From Arenibacter palladensis (GTDB taxonomy: Bacteria; Bacteroidota; Bacteroidia; Flavobacteriales; Flavobacteriaceae), in NCBI RefSeq assembly GCF_900129275.1, contig NZ_FQUX01000001.1, positions 1,426,001-1,490,000 of the forward strand: a stretch of 64,000 nt of DNA, given 5' to 3'. This document shows, piece by piece, positions 18,172 to 27,560 of the stretch; within the stretch, counting starts at the first letter, position 1; each line of letters starts with the position of its first letter. Below the pieces are notes generated by a model that was not told where the DNA came from, did no database searches, and saw only the letters and a list, made by a program, of their open reading frames with translations. The position numbers were made by a program, and so were the translations under genes.

Positions 18172-19770
18172 ATGAAATATATATATAGTTTGACATTAGC
18201 TGTAATCTTCCTTTTTTGCAGCTGTGATAAAGTTCTGGATAAAACACCTTTGGATACTATTTCGTCAAATGTGTTTTGGTTATCGGAAAACGATTTTAAG
18301 CTTGCCGCAAATGATCTATATGGTGACATTGATTTAAGTACGACCACAGACGTGAACTCCATAGATTATTACAACGGAAGTACCGTAAGTAACGGAACAT
18401 TGCAACCCTCCAATACAGATGGTAATATTTGGGCCAATGCGTATACCCGCATCAGAAGGGCCAACGATCTTATTGAAAATGCGGCAACTTCAGCAGTCGA
18501 TGAGCCGGTGAAAAATCGCTATGTGGCCGAAGCTCGTTTTTTCAGGGCATTTTATCATGCGCTATTGGTGAAAAGATATGGTGATGTTCCTTATGTCGAT
18601 ATGACCTTGGAGTTTTCAGATGTTCTGCTCCCAAAAGACAGTAGGGAAACCGTTGTTAACAAAATCATTTCGGATTTAAACTTTGCGGCCGACAACCTGC
18701 CGAAAAAAAGTGAATTGAACTCTGCCGATGAGGGAAGGATAACAAAAGGGGTGGCCTTGGGATATCTTAGCAGAGTGGCCCTTTATGAGGGTACTTGGGC
18801 TAAATTCCATAATAGTGGAGGCGATGCCAACAATTTACTTACCGTTGCCAGAGATGCGGCATTGCAAGTAATAAATGATGGGGAATATGAAGTGTTCCAA
18901 GCACCATTGGAGGAGTTATTTTTTAATGAAAATCAGGATAATGTTGAAGTAATGCTTTCCATTAGATATGATGAAACACAAACGGGAGTAAGCCCCAGAG
19001 GTAGGGGGCATCTCATTGATGCCTTGCAAGATCCTACAAAATATTTAGTGGATTCTTATTTATGTACTGATGGACTTCCCATTGACCGATCAACCCTTTT
19101 TCAAGGTTACACCTCATTGGAGTCTGAATTTAAGAACAGGGATCCGCGAATGAAAGCGGCCATTTGGGAACCGGGAACCATGTTCGACGGGCAACCATTA
19201 GTTCCTGATTTGACACGGACGGCCACTGGGTATTGGCCAAAAAAACCAGGTGATCCCCTTGCACAAATCGTAACCTTTATTTATACGGATGTTATTTTGA
19301 TGAGATACGCGGAAGTATTGTTGAACTATGCCGAAGCGGTGTATGAACTTGAAAATGCTATTAGCGATTCTGATTTGGACATTTCAATCAACCAACTTAG
19401 AAGCAGAACAGGTGTGAGTATGCCTTCTTTGACCAATGCATTCGCTGCTGCCAATTCCCTAGATATGCGGGGGGAAATTAGAAGGGAAAGAAGAGTAGAA
19501 TTGGCAGGGGAAGGTTTCCGATATGATGACATTATTCGCTGGAAAACAGCAGAAAATGATTTGCCAAAAGCGGTTTTAGGTGCGTTGTTTCAGCAAAGTG
19601 CTTACCCCGAACTTACACCAGGGACCGATGTAATGATAAATTCCGATGGATTCATCCAAGCTGAAGTAGAATCAGCACGTTCTTTTGAAACACCAAAAAA
19701 TTACTTGTTCCCTTTGCCACTAAGGGAACTTCAATTAAACCCGAATTTGCAACAAAACCCTGGATGGTAA
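18172..19770 (+). CDS. SusD/RagB-family glycan-binding lipoprotein
   Basis: A 532-residue partner of the preceding SusC, starting 15 bases after its stop codon. Lipoprotein signal MKYIYSLTLAVIFLFCSC with Cys18 as the likely acylation site; SusD TPR core (RYVAEARFFRAFYHALLVKR) and C-terminal RagB-type region (RRERRVELAGEGFRYDDIIR), ending FPLPLRELQLNPNLQQNPGW. Length and ending are typical of flavobacterial SusD proteins. Transcription probably ends at the hairpin about 65 bases downstream. Confidence 0.96.
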   Translation: MKYIYSLTLAVIFLFCSCDKVLDKTPLDTISSNVFWLSENDFKLAANDLYGDIDLSTTTDVNSIDYYNGSTVSNGTLQPSNTDGNIWANAYTRIRRANDLIENAATSAVDEPVKNRYVAEARFFRAFYHALLVKRYGDVPYVDMTLEFSDVLLPKDSRETVVNKIISDLNFAADNLPKKSELNSADEGRITKGVALGYLSRVALYEGTWAKFHNSGGDANNLLTVARDAALQVINDGEYEVFQAPLEELFFNENQDNVEVMLSIRYDETQTGVSPRGRGHLIDALQDPTKYLVDSYLCTDGLPIDRSTLFQGYTSLESEFKNRDPRMKAAIWEPGTMFDGQPLVPDLTRTATGYWPKKPGDPLAQIVTFIYTDVILMRYAEVLLNYAEAVYELENAISDSDLDISINQLRSRTGVSMPSLTNAFAAANSLDMRGEIRRERRVELAGEGFRYDDIIRWKTAENDLPKAVLGALFQQSAYPELTPGTDVMINSDGFIQAEVESARSFETPKNYLFPLPLRELQLNPNLQQNPGW

Positions 19771-19818
19771 AGTCTTTGATTTTACAATTGGAAAAAGATT
19801 TTAAAAATTTAGAGGTTG

Positions 19819-19863
19819 TTGAGCTAGTTTTTAACGGGACCGGGGCTTTTCTCGGTTCCTTTA
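19819..19863 (+). terminator. Motif variant plus hairpin terminator after susCD
   Basis: ttgagctagttttta (19819-19833) is a variant of the locus motif. It is followed by gggaccgggg-ctttt-ctcggttcc (19836-19859) and T. Confidence 0.7.
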
Positions 19864-20067
19864 AATTTCGCTCAATGGGTAGAGCCTGCTCACGATAATG
19901 ACCGGTACCCTGAAGACAACACCGCTTTGAGATATACCTGTGAAGGGAGAGGGGACAAAAAAGGTACTAATCCTGAATTTGATGAATTCTGGAATAGTTC
20001 GGAATAAAATAGATTTCCGATGTTATTGTAGCCGAATTGAAAAGAATAGATCATTAAAAATTTAAGA

Positions 20068-21591
20068 ATGAACAGTTTGAAAAACCGAGTTAGACAACCC
20101 ATACTTGTAATGATATTATGTTTTACAATATTCTCAGTTGCGCAGGATTTTAAAGAATCCAAGCCTCCCAACATTATCTTTTTTTTAGTTGATGACATGG
20201 GCTGGCAAGATACATCCTTACCGTTCTGGAAAGAAAAAACTCATTTGAACCAGAAGTTCCATACCCCTAACATGGAAAAGTTGGCATCGCAAGGGATGAT
20301 GTTTACCCAAGCATATGCCAATAGTATTTGTTCCCCTTCACGCACCAGTTTAATGACAGGAATGAACGCCGCTCGCCACAAAGTAACCAACTGGACATTG
20401 CGGAAGAATCAGACAGTTGATGCTAAAGATGATTTATTAGAATTTCCTGATTGGAACCTAAATGGGCTGCAGCCGGCAAGCGTAGACAACATTTCAAGGA
20501 CGATCTCGGCAACAACCTTACCTGAAATACTGCAAAAGAACGGTTATTTTACTATTCATTGTGGCAAAGCCCATTGGGGGGCAGAAGGAACCCCAGGGGC
20601 TAACCCCTTGAATCTTGGGTTCGATATTAATATTGCTGGACATTTTGCAGGAGGGGTTGGCTCCTTTGAAGGTATTCATGACTTTAGCGCTGCATGGAGG
20701 AATGGCGATTTAATTTGGGATGTTCCCGGGATGAATGAGTACCATGGGAAGGATATTCACTTAACTGATGTGCTTACTATTGAGGCTAAAGACGCTGTGG
20801 GTAAAGCGTTGGAAGAAGAGAAGCCATTTTACCTCTATATGTCTCATTATGCGGTACACCAACCTTGGGCACCTCATAAACCATTTTATCAGAAATATAT
20901 TGATATGGGATTGGATGAAAGTGCCGCTTTGTACGCTTCTATGACGGAAGGTATGGATAAAAGTCTGGGAGAGTTGATGAGTTTTTTGGAGGAAAAGGGT
21001 ATAGGTGATAACACCGTAATTCTTTTTATGTCGGATAACGGTGGTGTAGGAGGTTCCTCTTTTCCGCTCAATAGTGGTAAAGGATCAGCCTATGAAGGAG
21101 GCATACGTGAACCCATGATCGTGAAATGGCCTGGAGTAGTTGAGGAAGGATCGGTATGTAAAGAGTATTTAGTTATTGATGATTATTTTCCTACTATTTT
21201 GGAAATTGCTGGGATTGAAGAATACCAAACAAAACAGATAGTTGATGGAAAGAGCTTTGTGCCAATGTTAAAAAAGGAAGGGACAACTGCCGACGGACGC
21301 GACTTGTTCTGGCATTTTCCAAATAAATGGGGAGGGAGAGGTCCAGGAATTGGCACAACCAGTACAATCAGAAGTGGAAACTGGAAATTAGTATATTGGT
21401 ATAAGGATCATAATTTTGAATTGTTTAATATCCCGAATGATATTGGCGAAAAATACAATATGGCTCTACAATACCCTGAAAAAGTAAAAGAACTAGCTTC
21501 AAAGTTGGGGAGTTTCTTGAGAGAAGTTGATGCAACACTTCCTATTAATAAGTCTTCTGGTAAGCCAGTTCCTTATCCTGATGAAATCTAA
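20068..21591 (+). CDS. Family S1 sulfatase
   Basis: Secreted sulfatase of 507 residues. Signal peptide about 1-26 (PILVMILCFTIFSVAQ), metal ligands Asp42/Asp43 in FFLVDDMGWQD, formylglycine motif C-S-P-S-R at Cys88, active-site HCGKAHWG and the second metal site MSDNGG. Resembles the family of bacterial arylsulfatases with a WQDTSLPFW-like N-terminal segment. It is the third sulfatase of the region and opens the enzyme part of block B. A preceding gap of nearly 300 bases with a terminator suggests its own promoter. Confidence 0.94.
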   Translation: MNSLKNRVRQPILVMILCFTIFSVAQDFKESKPPNIIFFLVDDMGWQDTSLPFWKEKTHLNQKFHTPNMEKLASQGMMFTQAYANSICSPSRTSLMTGMNAARHKVTNWTLRKNQTVDAKDDLLEFPDWNLNGLQPASVDNISRTISATTLPEILQKNGYFTIHCGKAHWGAEGTPGANPLNLGFDINIAGHFAGGVGSFEGIHDFSAAWRNGDLIWDVPGMNEYHGKDIHLTDVLTIEAKDAVGKALEEEKPFYLYMSHYAVHQPWAPHKPFYQKYIDMGLDESAALYASMTEGMDKSLGELMSFLEEKGIGDNTVILFMSDNGGVGGSSFPLNSGKGSAYEGGIREPMIVKWPGVVEEGSVCKEYLVIDDYFPTILEIAGIEEYQTKQIVDGKSFVPMLKKEGTTADGRDLFWHFPNKWGGRGPGIGTTSTIRSGNWKLVYWYKDHNFELFNIPNDIGEKYNMALQYPEKVKELASKLGSFLREVDATLPINKSSGKPVPYPDEI

Positions 21592-22009
21592 ACAAAACAA
21601 GGTGTATTCTTTTCACTATCTTATTTAAACTATAACCTTAAAAAAAACGGAGTATGGTTCAAAAATGCTTGATAACAAAGGTGGTTTATTTGAAGATATA
21701 GCAACTGGGTTTTGTCATCGGGCAGAAAGGGGTTTTCAATTACGGGCGACTGAAATTCATCCTTTTATGGGGAACCATAGATCATTATTATTACACAAAT
21801 TAAATTCTAAAAATTTAATGGATTGGGAACGTTAATGATAGTCTCTTATTGATAGTTCTATTTCTGGGCGGATGTCTTCATCATAGGGGATTATCCGAGA
21901 AAAAATAGAATGTTTTATGGCAGTTATGTAGATTCCAAAAGAACTTACGAATCTGTGTAAATTTAAAATCCCGAAAAATTGAATAAATTATAAATCATTA
22001 TTTTCCGAT
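21592..22009 (+). other. 418-base gap with a possible small ORF
   Basis: The only coding-like stretch is a 56-codon frame at 21665-21835 (starting MLDNKGGLFEDIATGF, ending NLMDWER) with no recognised family. It may be a gene remnant or chance. The rest is AT-rich and probably carries the promoter of the fucosidase gene. Confidence 0.35.
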
Positions 22010-23362
22010 ATGAACATTATAAAATCCACATTTTTTTTCTTAATTGTCTTTATAAGCGGGTCATCCTGCAAAAGAGAGAATAATCTTGTCTTGCCGACCC
22101 AGTCCCAAATAGAATGGGCAGATGCAGAGGTCGGTGCACTTTTTCACCTCGATGTCCAAGTGTTCGAGCCCGATTACGAATGGCGCAAGACAAGGAACTA
22201 TCAACCTGACCCGTCGGTATTTAATCCCGAGAAACTCGACACCGACCAATGGATTCGGTCTGCTAAAGCTGCAGGGGCGACCTATGCCGTGTTAGTTGCC
22301 AAACATTGTAGCGGTTTTAGCCTTTGGCCGACAAAAGCCCACGAATACAGCGTAAAAAATTCACCATGGAAGAATGGGCAGGGAGATATCGTAAAAGACT
22401 TTATTGCGTCATGTAAGAAATATGATGTGAAGCCTGGCTTGTATGCCAGTGCTTCCGCCAATGCTTATTTTCACGTTGATAATCCGGGATTGGTTTTGTC
22501 CGGGGATCCTGAGGAGCAAAAAAGATACAATGAAGTAGTGAAGACCCAGCTCACGGAATTATGGAGTCAATATGGGGAACTATTTGAAATTTGGTTCGAT
22601 GGAGGAGTTTTGCCACCAGAAAAAGGTGGGATTGACATGCTTTCTCTCCTTGAAAAATACCAACCTGACGCAATTGCTTTTCAGGGTCCATTCGGATACG
22701 AGAACAACATCCGTTGGGTGGGAAATGAAGATGGTGTAGCTCCTTATCCCTGTTGGGCAACAGCGGATTCTACGACTACTGCGACCGGTATGGTTCAAAT
22801 TAAAGGCTTGAACGGAGATCCTGCTGGTAAATATTGGTGCCCAGGAGAAGCAGATTTCCCTTTACGTAGACATGCTTTTCAGGGAGGCTGGTTCTGGCAG
22901 GAAGGAGAAGAGAGGACCATCCGGAGTGTGGATGATTTGATGGAAAGGTATGTTCAAACTGTGGGCCGCAACACAAATATGTTACTAGGAATCGTAATTG
23001 ATGACAGGGGCTTGGTCCCAGAGGCTGATTTTGAAAGACTTCAAAAGTTCGGTGAAACAATTGATCAAAAGTTTTCAAAGTCTTTAGGGTCTATATCCGG
23101 AGAAGGAAACGAACTGACAATAACCTTCAACAGACCACAGGAAGTAAATCATGTTGTGATAAAGGAAGATATACCTAAAGGAGAGCGGGTCAGGGAATAC
23201 GTTATTTATGGAAAAACCAACAAAGGGTGGGAATTATTGAGTAATGGCCAGAGTATAGGCCATAAGAGGATCGAAGTACTGACCCCTCAAGCGCTATTAG
23301 GCATAAGGCTCAAAGTGACCGCTTCCGTAGGTGTTCCTAAATTAAGTTTAAATTGTTTTTGA
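22010..23362 (+). CDS. GH29 alpha-L-fucosidase, predicted lipoprotein
   Basis: A 450-residue glycoside hydrolase family 29 enzyme, expected to remove alpha-L-fucose by a retaining mechanism. Lipoprotein signal MNIIKSTFFFLIVFISGSSC (Cys20), so it is probably membrane-anchored facing the periplasm or cell surface. GH29 features: AKHCSGFSLWPT (about 98-109), YSVKNSPWKNGQGD, and FEIWFDGG with the likely nucleophile Asp197. A small C-terminal beta-sandwich follows at about 360-450 (GSISGEGNELTITF). The catalytic part is a paralog of the GH29 module in the next gene. The acid/base residue could not be assigned. Confidence 0.88.
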   Translation: MNIIKSTFFFLIVFISGSSCKRENNLVLPTQSQIEWADAEVGALFHLDVQVFEPDYEWRKTRNYQPDPSVFNPEKLDTDQWIRSAKAAGATYAVLVAKHCSGFSLWPTKAHEYSVKNSPWKNGQGDIVKDFIASCKKYDVKPGLYASASANAYFHVDNPGLVLSGDPEEQKRYNEVVKTQLTELWSQYGELFEIWFDGGVLPPEKGGIDMLSLLEKYQPDAIAFQGPFGYENNIRWVGNEDGVAPYPCWATADSTTTATGMVQIKGLNGDPAGKYWCPGEADFPLRRHAFQGGWFWQEGEERTIRSVDDLMERYVQTVGRNTNMLLGIVIDDRGLVPEADFERLQKFGETIDQKFSKSLGSISGEGNELTITFNRPQEVNHVVIKEDIPKGERVREYVIYGKTNKGWELLSNGQSIGHKRIEVLTPQALLGIRLKVTASVGVPKLSLNCF

Positions 23363-23501
23363 TTTGCTCTACTCTTCGTAGCTAGAATACAGGATTAAAG
23401 TAAAATATGCACAGGGAATAGTGTGCAAATGCAAATCTGAATTTTCTGATTAAGAAAAAATAACTAGCAAAAACTGGATACACTCTAATCCATATAATTC
23501 A

Positions 23502-26500
23502 ATGAAACGGAATTTTTTAAAAATAGGATTATGTTTGTTCATTACGATTCAATTTTCAATTTTCGTAAATGGTCAAAAACGAAAAATTGCCTGTGTAGGC
23601 AATAGTATAACCTATGGCGCCAAGATAGATAACAGGGAGGTTAACAGCTATCCGGCGCAACTGGGGTCAATACTGGGCGATGGTTACGATGTACAAAACT
23701 TTGGGGTCAGCGGTACAACTTTGTTGCGCAAGGGCAATCTGTCCTACTGGAAAACGGAGGCTTATCAAAAAGCGATGGATTTCCTGCCAGATTGGGTGTT
23801 CATCAAGTTGGGTACCAATGATACCAAACCTATCAACAGGGGGCATTTGGATGATTATATTCAGGATTACAAAGATCTGATCGAATCCTTTAAAAAGTTG
23901 CCGAGCAATCCGCGGGTCGTTTTATTATTGCCTGTTCCTGTATTTTCCAATGACAGTATCGGTATAACGGCACAGTTAGTGCGTGAAAAACTATTGCCCA
24001 TGGTCAGGGAGGTGGCCTATGACACGGGAAGCGAAATAATAAACCTCTATAATTTAATGATCGAATCTCCAGAGCTGTTCCCCGACAAGGTCCATCCGTC
24101 GGTAGCAGGTGCAAAGGTCATTGCCAGAAGGATAAGTGAATTGGTCAAAATGAAAACCATTGAACCAGTGGATTTTTCCACGTATTTGCCAAAGGATGTT
24201 AGTACTTTTAATTTCCATGGTTTTCAGGGACACGATTTTATTTTCAAGGAGCGCAATGCTAAAATTGTTATGCCCAAACAGACCGCTATAGGCAAGCCTT
24301 GGATTTGGCGCGCCCGCTTCTGGGGACACGAGCCGCAGGCAGACATCGCTTTGCTGGAAAGAGGCTTCCATTTAGTTTATTGCGATGTTGCAGAAATGTT
24401 CGGTAACGATAAGGCTTTATCCATTTGGGATGGTTTTTATCAACTACTTACCAAGGCTGGTCTGGCAAAGAAATCAGTGATGGAAGGAATGAGTAGGGGC
24501 GGAGTATATATCTATCGATGGGCGGCAAAATATCCGGAAAGAGTTTCGGGAGTTTATGCGGATGCCCCGGTCCTTGATTTGAAAAGCTGGCCTGGGGGCA
24601 AAGGACGATCTAAGGGCAGTGCGGAAACATGGGATACTTTCAAGCGGGACTTTAGCTTTGGAACGGAAGGGGAGGCCTTGAAATTCAAAGGGAATCCCAT
24701 GGATCTAACGCAAAAGATCGCCAAGGCTGGATTTCCAATGTTGCATGTAGTGGGTGATGCAGATGTTGTAGTACCTGTTTCTGAAAACACACTCCCCTTT
24801 GAACAAAAAATAAAGGAAGCAGGGGGTATGATCAATGTTATTCATAAACCTGGGGTAGGGCATCACCCCCACAGTCTTCAAAATCCAAAGCCCATTGTGG
24901 ATTTCGCCTTGCTGGCAACCGATTATCGGGTGACCCAGAATATGATTTCGCTGCCATCGGGTCCCCAAGCACATTGGCAAAAGAACGAAAGGCTCATGTT
25001 CATCCATTTCGCACCGAATACCTGGACGGGACTTAGCCAAGATGATAATTCTCTTCCGATGGGGAGGCTAAATCCATCCAAACTCGATACTAACCAATGG
25101 TGTGAAGTAGCCAAATCTTGGGGGGCGACTATGATAGTGTTTGTTGCTAAACATTCCGGAGGATTTTGTTGGTGGCAGACCGATACTACTGATTATAGTG
25201 TGAAGAATATACCTTGGAAAGACGGAAAGGGCGACGTACTTGAGGAACTGTCACAATCGTGTGACAAATTCGGACTGGAGCTTGGCGTATATATTTATCC
25301 CGGTGACAAAACTTGGGGAGCTGGCCTAGGAAGTGGTGGCCGTACCAAAGATCCTAGTAAGCAGGAAGCTTATAATAAAGTGTTCCGACAGCAATTGACC
25401 GAAGTCCTGTCCAAGTACAGACCAATGAAAGAAGTATGGTTTGATGGGAGCTGTGTGATAGACATCGCCGATATTCTTGAAGAACATGCCAGTGATGCCG
25501 TAATTTTTCAGGGTCCCCAGGCGACCATCCGTTGGGTGGGCAACGAAAGGGGAATTGCTCCATACCCCAATTGGTATACTCTTGACAACTCCGATTTGGC
25601 CACAGGGCAATCAACGGCACTGTCTTCCGACCCTGAGGGTGAAGCCTATGCCCCTGTAGAGGTAGATGTTCCCTTTTTGATGAACGATCGTTCCTACAGC
25701 TGGTTCTGGGCTCCCAACACGGACAATATGATAATGAGTGTAGCTGATTTAATGGATGTTTACAAAAAATCAGTGGGCCGTGGAAGTTCATTGTTATTGA
25801 ATGCTACTCCTGATACGACCGGGTTGATTCCAAAAACGCATGTAAAACGCTACAAGGCATTCGGAAAGGAAATTGCCAGAAGGTTCGATAAACCTATAGC
25901 CTCGGTTTCGGGAAAGGGGAATGTACTGGAGATTGACCTTAAAAAATCAATAAACGTTAATTGTGCCATTATACAAGAAGAAATTTTGAAGGGGCAACGG
26001 GTACGTAAATTTGAGATTGAGGGATATTCAAAAGGCACATGGAAAACCTTGAAAGAGGGTACCTCTGTAGGCAGTAAACGAATTGAGGAATTTCCCCCAT
26101 TAACAATTTCCAAAGTAAGGCTCCGAATATCTGAAGCTATTGCAACTCCATCAATTATCAATTTTGCCGTTTATAATATCGAATTATTTAGGTCAGATAC
26201 CGATGTCAATTTGGCTAACGAGCCAATAACTGTTGGTGGTTGGGACAATGAAACCTATTCCGAAGAATGGGAAGATTTCAGTATTGATTTAACACCGCAC
26301 TTAGTAAATAAAGTAGGTCAGTTCCAATTGAAGTTCCAATACATTACCCATGACCGTGGATTTGAAAATGCAGAATCCGGTGGATATGGACTTGCCTTTA
26401 AGGATTGGAAAATTGTAATAAACGATGAACCCAATCCCGATGCCATTCAAATGAAAGGTAATCGAACATTCATGATTAACAATTCGCAACATTTTACAAA

Positions 26501-26597
26501 TAAAAATACTGCCCATGTTGAATTCAAAACGCAGATTCGAACTAAACCTGGACGCTCGATAGGAACAATTGAATTAAAGATGATTCAGTTCGAGTAA
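23502..26597 (+). CDS. Three-module enzyme: SGNH esterase, alpha/beta hydrolase, GH29 fucosidase
   Basis: An exported 1031-residue fusion. Signal peptide 1-24 (LCLFITIQFSIFVNG). Residues about 27-220 are an SGNH/GDSL hydrolase with block I GNSITYG (Ser35), block III GTND (104-107) and block V DKVHPS (Asp195, His198). About 230-475 is an alpha/beta hydrolase with nucleophile elbow GMSRGG (Ser331), an acidic residue near VVGDADVVVPV (Asp419/Asp421) and His454/455. About 490-790 is a GH29 module with AKHSGGFCWW and EVWFDG (Asp648). A GH29-type beta-sandwich (about 795-895) and a further approximately 135-residue C-terminal domain follow. All catalytic residues look intact, implying combined de-esterification and fucose removal. 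The substrate is unknown. Confidence 0.88.
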   Translation: MKRNFLKIGLCLFITIQFSIFVNGQKRKIACVGNSITYGAKIDNREVNSYPAQLGSILGDGYDVQNFGVSGTTLLRKGNLSYWKTEAYQKAMDFLPDWVFIKLGTNDTKPINRGHLDDYIQDYKDLIESFKKLPSNPRVVLLLPVPVFSNDSIGITAQLVREKLLPMVREVAYDTGSEIINLYNLMIESPELFPDKVHPSVAGAKVIARRISELVKMKTIEPVDFSTYLPKDVSTFNFHGFQGHDFIFKERNAKIVMPKQTAIGKPWIWRARFWGHEPQADIALLERGFHLVYCDVAEMFGNDKALSIWDGFYQLLTKAGLAKKSVMEGMSRGGVYIYRWAAKYPERVSGVYADAPVLDLKSWPGGKGRSKGSAETWDTFKRDFSFGTEGEALKFKGNPMDLTQKIAKAGFPMLHVVGDADVVVPVSENTLPFEQKIKEAGGMINVIHKPGVGHHPHSLQNPKPIVDFALLATDYRVTQNMISLPSGPQAHWQKNERLMFIHFAPNTWTGLSQDDNSLPMGRLNPSKLDTNQWCEVAKSWGATMIVFVAKHSGGFCWWQTDTTDYSVKNIPWKDGKGDVLEELSQSCDKFGLELGVYIYPGDKTWGAGLGSGGRTKDPSKQEAYNKVFRQQLTEVLSKYRPMKEVWFDGSCVIDIADILEEHASDAVIFQGPQATIRWVGNERGIAPYPNWYTLDNSDLATGQSTALSSDPEGEAYAPVEVDVPFLMNDRSYSWFWAPNTDNMIMSVADLMDVYKKSVGRGSSLLLNATPDTTGLIPKTHVKRYKAFGKEIARRFDKPIASVSGKGNVLEIDLKKSINVNCAIIQEEILKGQRVRKFEIEGYSKGTWKTLKEGTSVGSKRIEEFPPLTISKVRLRISEAIATPSIINFAVYNIELFRSDTDVNLANEPITVGGWDNETYSEEWEDFSIDLTPHLVNKVGQFQLKFQYITHDRGFENAESGGYGLAFKDWKIVINDEPNPDAIQMKGNRTFMINNSQHFTNKNTAHVEFKTQIRTKPGRSIGTIELKMIQFE

Positions 26598-26684
26598 ATT
26601 AGTTATTCGGCGTTAACATACATTAAATCAGTTATTTGATGAGAATTTCGGAATTAATATAATCAAAATCTATATGAGTCACCT

Positions 26685-27482
26685 ATGATAAAGAAAGCTT
26701 TCAAATTTTATGTAATTCTGTCAGTGGCATTTTTTACCCATCCAGGTAAAGCATTTGCAAAAGATCCTTCAACAAGGGTATCGGATACCATCCGGATCTT
26801 GACCATTGGCAATAGTTTTGCGGATAATGCCTGCAAATATTTGAAACAAATTACAGAATCGGTAGAAGGCTGCAATATTATTATTGGGAAGGCAAATATT
26901 GGGGGATGCCATTTGGAAAAACATGCTGACCTTATGAGGCAAAGTGAATTGGATCCGTCACTTAAACCTCATAATGGCAAGACTTTAAAAGAATGGTTGC
27001 TAACCAATGATTGGGATATTGTTACCATTCAACAGGTAAGCCATCTTAGTTTTAAGGCGGAAACCTACCAGCCCTACGCGGATGAAATTCGTAATTACGT
27101 AAAAAAATATGCTCCCCGGGCCAAAATTTACATTCATGAAACCTGGGCCTATGCTCAGGATTGTCCTCGTTTGACGGACTTTGGGATTACGTCGGAGCAA
27201 ATGTACCACGGGCTGAAGAAAAATTATCAAGTCCTGTCCAAACGTTACAGTTCGCCCATTTTACCATCTGGTGACGCCTTTAATAGATCTTTCAAGAAAA
27301 GGGAAGAAATCGATCTTTGGAGCTCAAATGATCGGTTCCATGCCAACGAAAATGGATGCTACTTGGCCGCCTGTGTTTGGTTTAAGGAGTTGTTTGGGAA
27401 ATCACCAAAAAAAATAAAATACAGACCGGAGGAAGTATCCAAAAAAACGGCTCGATACTTAAGAAGGGTTGCCTCAAAGTAG
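26685..27482 (+). CDS. DUF4886 SGNH-hydrolase-like exported protein
   Basis: A 265-residue protein with signal peptide about 1-25 (YVILSVAFFTHPGKAFA). The segment IRILTIGNSFADNACKYL carries the GNS-type block I Ser of SGNH hydrolases. TIQQVSHLSF matches the DUF4886 family, and SSNDRFHANENGCYLAA holds the Asp/His block near the C-terminus. The family is placed in the SGNH esterase clan; a carbohydrate esterase role is inferred from the fold and its place between two glycan-active enzymes. It follows the three-module enzyme by 87 bases on the same strand. Confidence 0.8.
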   Translation: MIKKAFKFYVILSVAFFTHPGKAFAKDPSTRVSDTIRILTIGNSFADNACKYLKQITESVEGCNIIIGKANIGGCHLEKHADLMRQSELDPSLKPHNGKTLKEWLLTNDWDIVTIQQVSHLSFKAETYQPYADEIRNYVKKYAPRAKIYIHETWAYAQDCPRLTDFGITSEQMYHGLKKNYQVLSKRYSSPILPSGDAFNRSFKKREEIDLWSSNDRFHANENGCYLAACVWFKELFGKSPKKIKYRPEEVSKKTARYLRRVASK

Positions 27483-27560
27483 CACCGTCTTTTAAAGAGC
27501 AAAATGGCAAACGCACTTAATTGTCCATAAAATAATTAGGTATAACCAACTATCCAAAAA

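Noticed and set aside
19863..20067. A real gene in the gap after susD
   Set aside because: Only a start-less 46-codon frame; kept as a possible remnant, not as a gene.
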